Assembly (NCBI GenBank): GCA_016715625.1
Contig: JADJZU010000046.1
Span: 52,894-116,893, forward strand
Source of the DNA: Bacteroidota bacterium
Lineage (GTDB): Bacteria; Bacteroidota; Bacteroidia; Chitinophagales; LD1
Length of the DNA stretch: 64,000 bases
Direction: 5' to 3'
In this document: piece by piece, positions 63,215 through 64,000 of the stretch
Position numbering within the stretch: the first letter of the stretch is position 1
How the letters are laid out: every line of letters begins with the position of its first letter
Notes under the pieces: generated by a model
Told to the model about the DNA's origin: nothing
The model's input: the letters and a program-made list of their open reading frames with translations, nothing else
Databases searched by the model: none
Made by a program: the position numbers and the translations under genes

Positions 63215-64000
63215 TTAACTCAAGCTCAATTTGGTATAAGCGCGCATCCACCGGTCGGGCAGTTCTTGTTCGCAGGCCATCTCGTAATCTTTGAATGAAC
63301 ATGGCAGCAAATTATGGCGGGCAAATTTCTCTTTCTCACCCATGGGTATCTCCATCCACCAGCGGTCTGTTTTCTGGCTGCGCCAAAATACCAATTCGTG
63401 GCCTGTATCGTCTAAATGCACCGTGAACTTAAGGTGGTTGGAAAGATCAATGGGATAATCGCCCACTCGCGAATAAAATCCCTCCACAAAATACCACATC
63501 ATCTGTGCCACCAGTTGTGCTGTTTGCCGGTTGTTGTCGTATCCGGGATTCATTTCATAGAAACCGATAGAGGTCAATTTATCGCTCAACCCGGCATAAC
63601 GGGCAATCTGGCAGAGTTCTTCGCCACTGAACCCATTGGGCGATGCCTGGGCATGGGCCGGAGCATCGGCCTGCCGCACGCAAGACATATCTATGGTCAA
63701 CATATCGGCATCGCGCAATACCGGCTCTACCTCTTCAAGATTGGCGCGCACCAAGCCCAATCGCTGGCAATCAAAATTCAAACTTTGCAAAGTTTCCACC
63801 GCCTTGCTATCGTTCAAATAGGTTTGATGACCCAGATGCGAATAGTTGAACAGATAGTTGGGCGTATGAGTGAGCATATGCATCACAAACGTGGAAGCAT
63901 CTATATGTTGCGAGTTAGGTTCAAACATATCGATACGCTCATCGATGTTTACCACATTAATGAGCGTTTGTAATCCTTTGTAGCCAATGTATTGGCCAAA
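63215..64000 (-). CDS. Formimidoylglutamase/arginase family protein, 5' end cut by window
   Basis: 262 residues visible; the start lies beyond base 64000. The upstream in-frame sequence FGQYIGYKGLQTLINVVNIDERID shows that the internal GTG near 63955 is not the start. The ureohydrolase motifs are VNIDERID and TIDMSCVRQADAPAH, which carry aspartate ligands of the Mn2 centre, in the form found in Bacteroidota formimidoylglutamase-like proteins of histidine breakdown (cut of N-formimidoyl-glutamate to formamide and glutamate). An agmatinase- or arginase-type role cannot be ruled out from this fragment. Confidence 0.8.
   Translation of the reverse strand, partial: FGQYIGYKGLQTLINVVNIDERIDMFEPNSQHIDASTFVMHMLTHTPNYLFNYSHLGHQTYLNDSKAVETLQSLNFDCQRLGLVRANLEEVEPVLRDADMLTIDMSCVRQADAPAHAQASPNGFSGEELCQIARYAGLSDKLTSIGFYEMNPGYDNNRQTAQLVAQMMWYFVEGFYSRVGDYPIDLSNHLKFTVHLDDTGHELVFWRSQKTDRWWMEIPMGEKEKFARHNLLPCSFKDYEMACEQELPDRWMRAYTKLSLS

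Noticed and set aside
63215..63955. Complete protein starting at the GTG near 63955
   Set aside because: The frame stays open to base 64000 and the upstream residues continue the family sequence, so the gene is cut by the window edge.

Overview
The window is a chromosomal stretch of a Bacteroidota bacterium, probably a free-living gliding or Sphingobacteriia/Chitinophagia-like lineage. The evidence is type IX secretion genes (porU, a porP/sprF homologue), the gliding lipoprotein gldJ, many exported proteins ending in T9SS sorting domains, a short 289-residue primary sigma factor, promoters of the TTTG...TAnnTTTG type and an almost complete absence of Shine-Dalgarno sequences. I saw no rRNA, tRNA, CRISPR array, transposase or phage gene. 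Most of the window is ordinary, densely packed chromosome.

Layout. 1-8165: a leftward group of very large secreted proteins: a 14-repeat FG-GAP protein cut by the window edge, a small PID-CTERM protein and two T9SS cargo proteins. 8199-13611: a large interrupted palindrome between divergent genes, an unknown helical-repeat protein, a small outer-membrane protein, a lipoprotein with START-like and GyrI-like domains, and a polytopic membrane protein. 13758-19679: a multi-PAS histidine kinase, a polyprenyl diphosphate synthase, an alpha/beta hydrolase overlapping a cytoplasmic substrate-binding-like protein, and a glutathione peroxidase carrying a T9SS tail. 19680-28483: a frameshifted ligA, paired lipoproteins, a second helical-repeat protein, pterin dehydratase, an M42 peptidase, a frameshifted T9SS cargo gene, pyk and its small partner. 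28578-33207: a DinB-like protein, then an efflux operon (outer-membrane factor plus adaptor, no pump) ending in a secreted SGNH/PKD protein. 33210-39007: rnc-fabF-acpP, a DUF2306 protein, DsbD and a small secreted protein.

39010-49204 is the T9SS/gliding locus: porU diverging from porP/sprF, a 750-bp non-coding gap, a small secreted protein, murF, gldJ and a T9SS cargo gene. 49331-64000 is housekeeping and envelope: purQ operon, rpoD, yjjG-mce, an IscA-like protein, a LuxR-type regulator, an unknown protein beside a 42-bp repeat array, glyA, polysaccharide chain-length and O-antigen ligase-like genes, a SpoIIE phosphatase and a formimidoylglutamase-like gene cut by the right edge.

The most unusual structure is non-coding. 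At 44161-44573 ten copies of an AACAYAGA core lie at exactly 21-bp spacing. They face ten copies of its reverse complement, also at 21 bp apart from one phase break, across a central T7-G-A7 palindrome. The spacing is two helical turns, so all sites lie on one face of the DNA. I know of no described element with this architecture. A second array, of 42-bp units (four turns), sits at 57085-57320. Two otherwise good genes, ligA and a T9SS cargo gene, are broken at homopolymer or dinucleotide runs, which looks more like residual sequencing error than decay.
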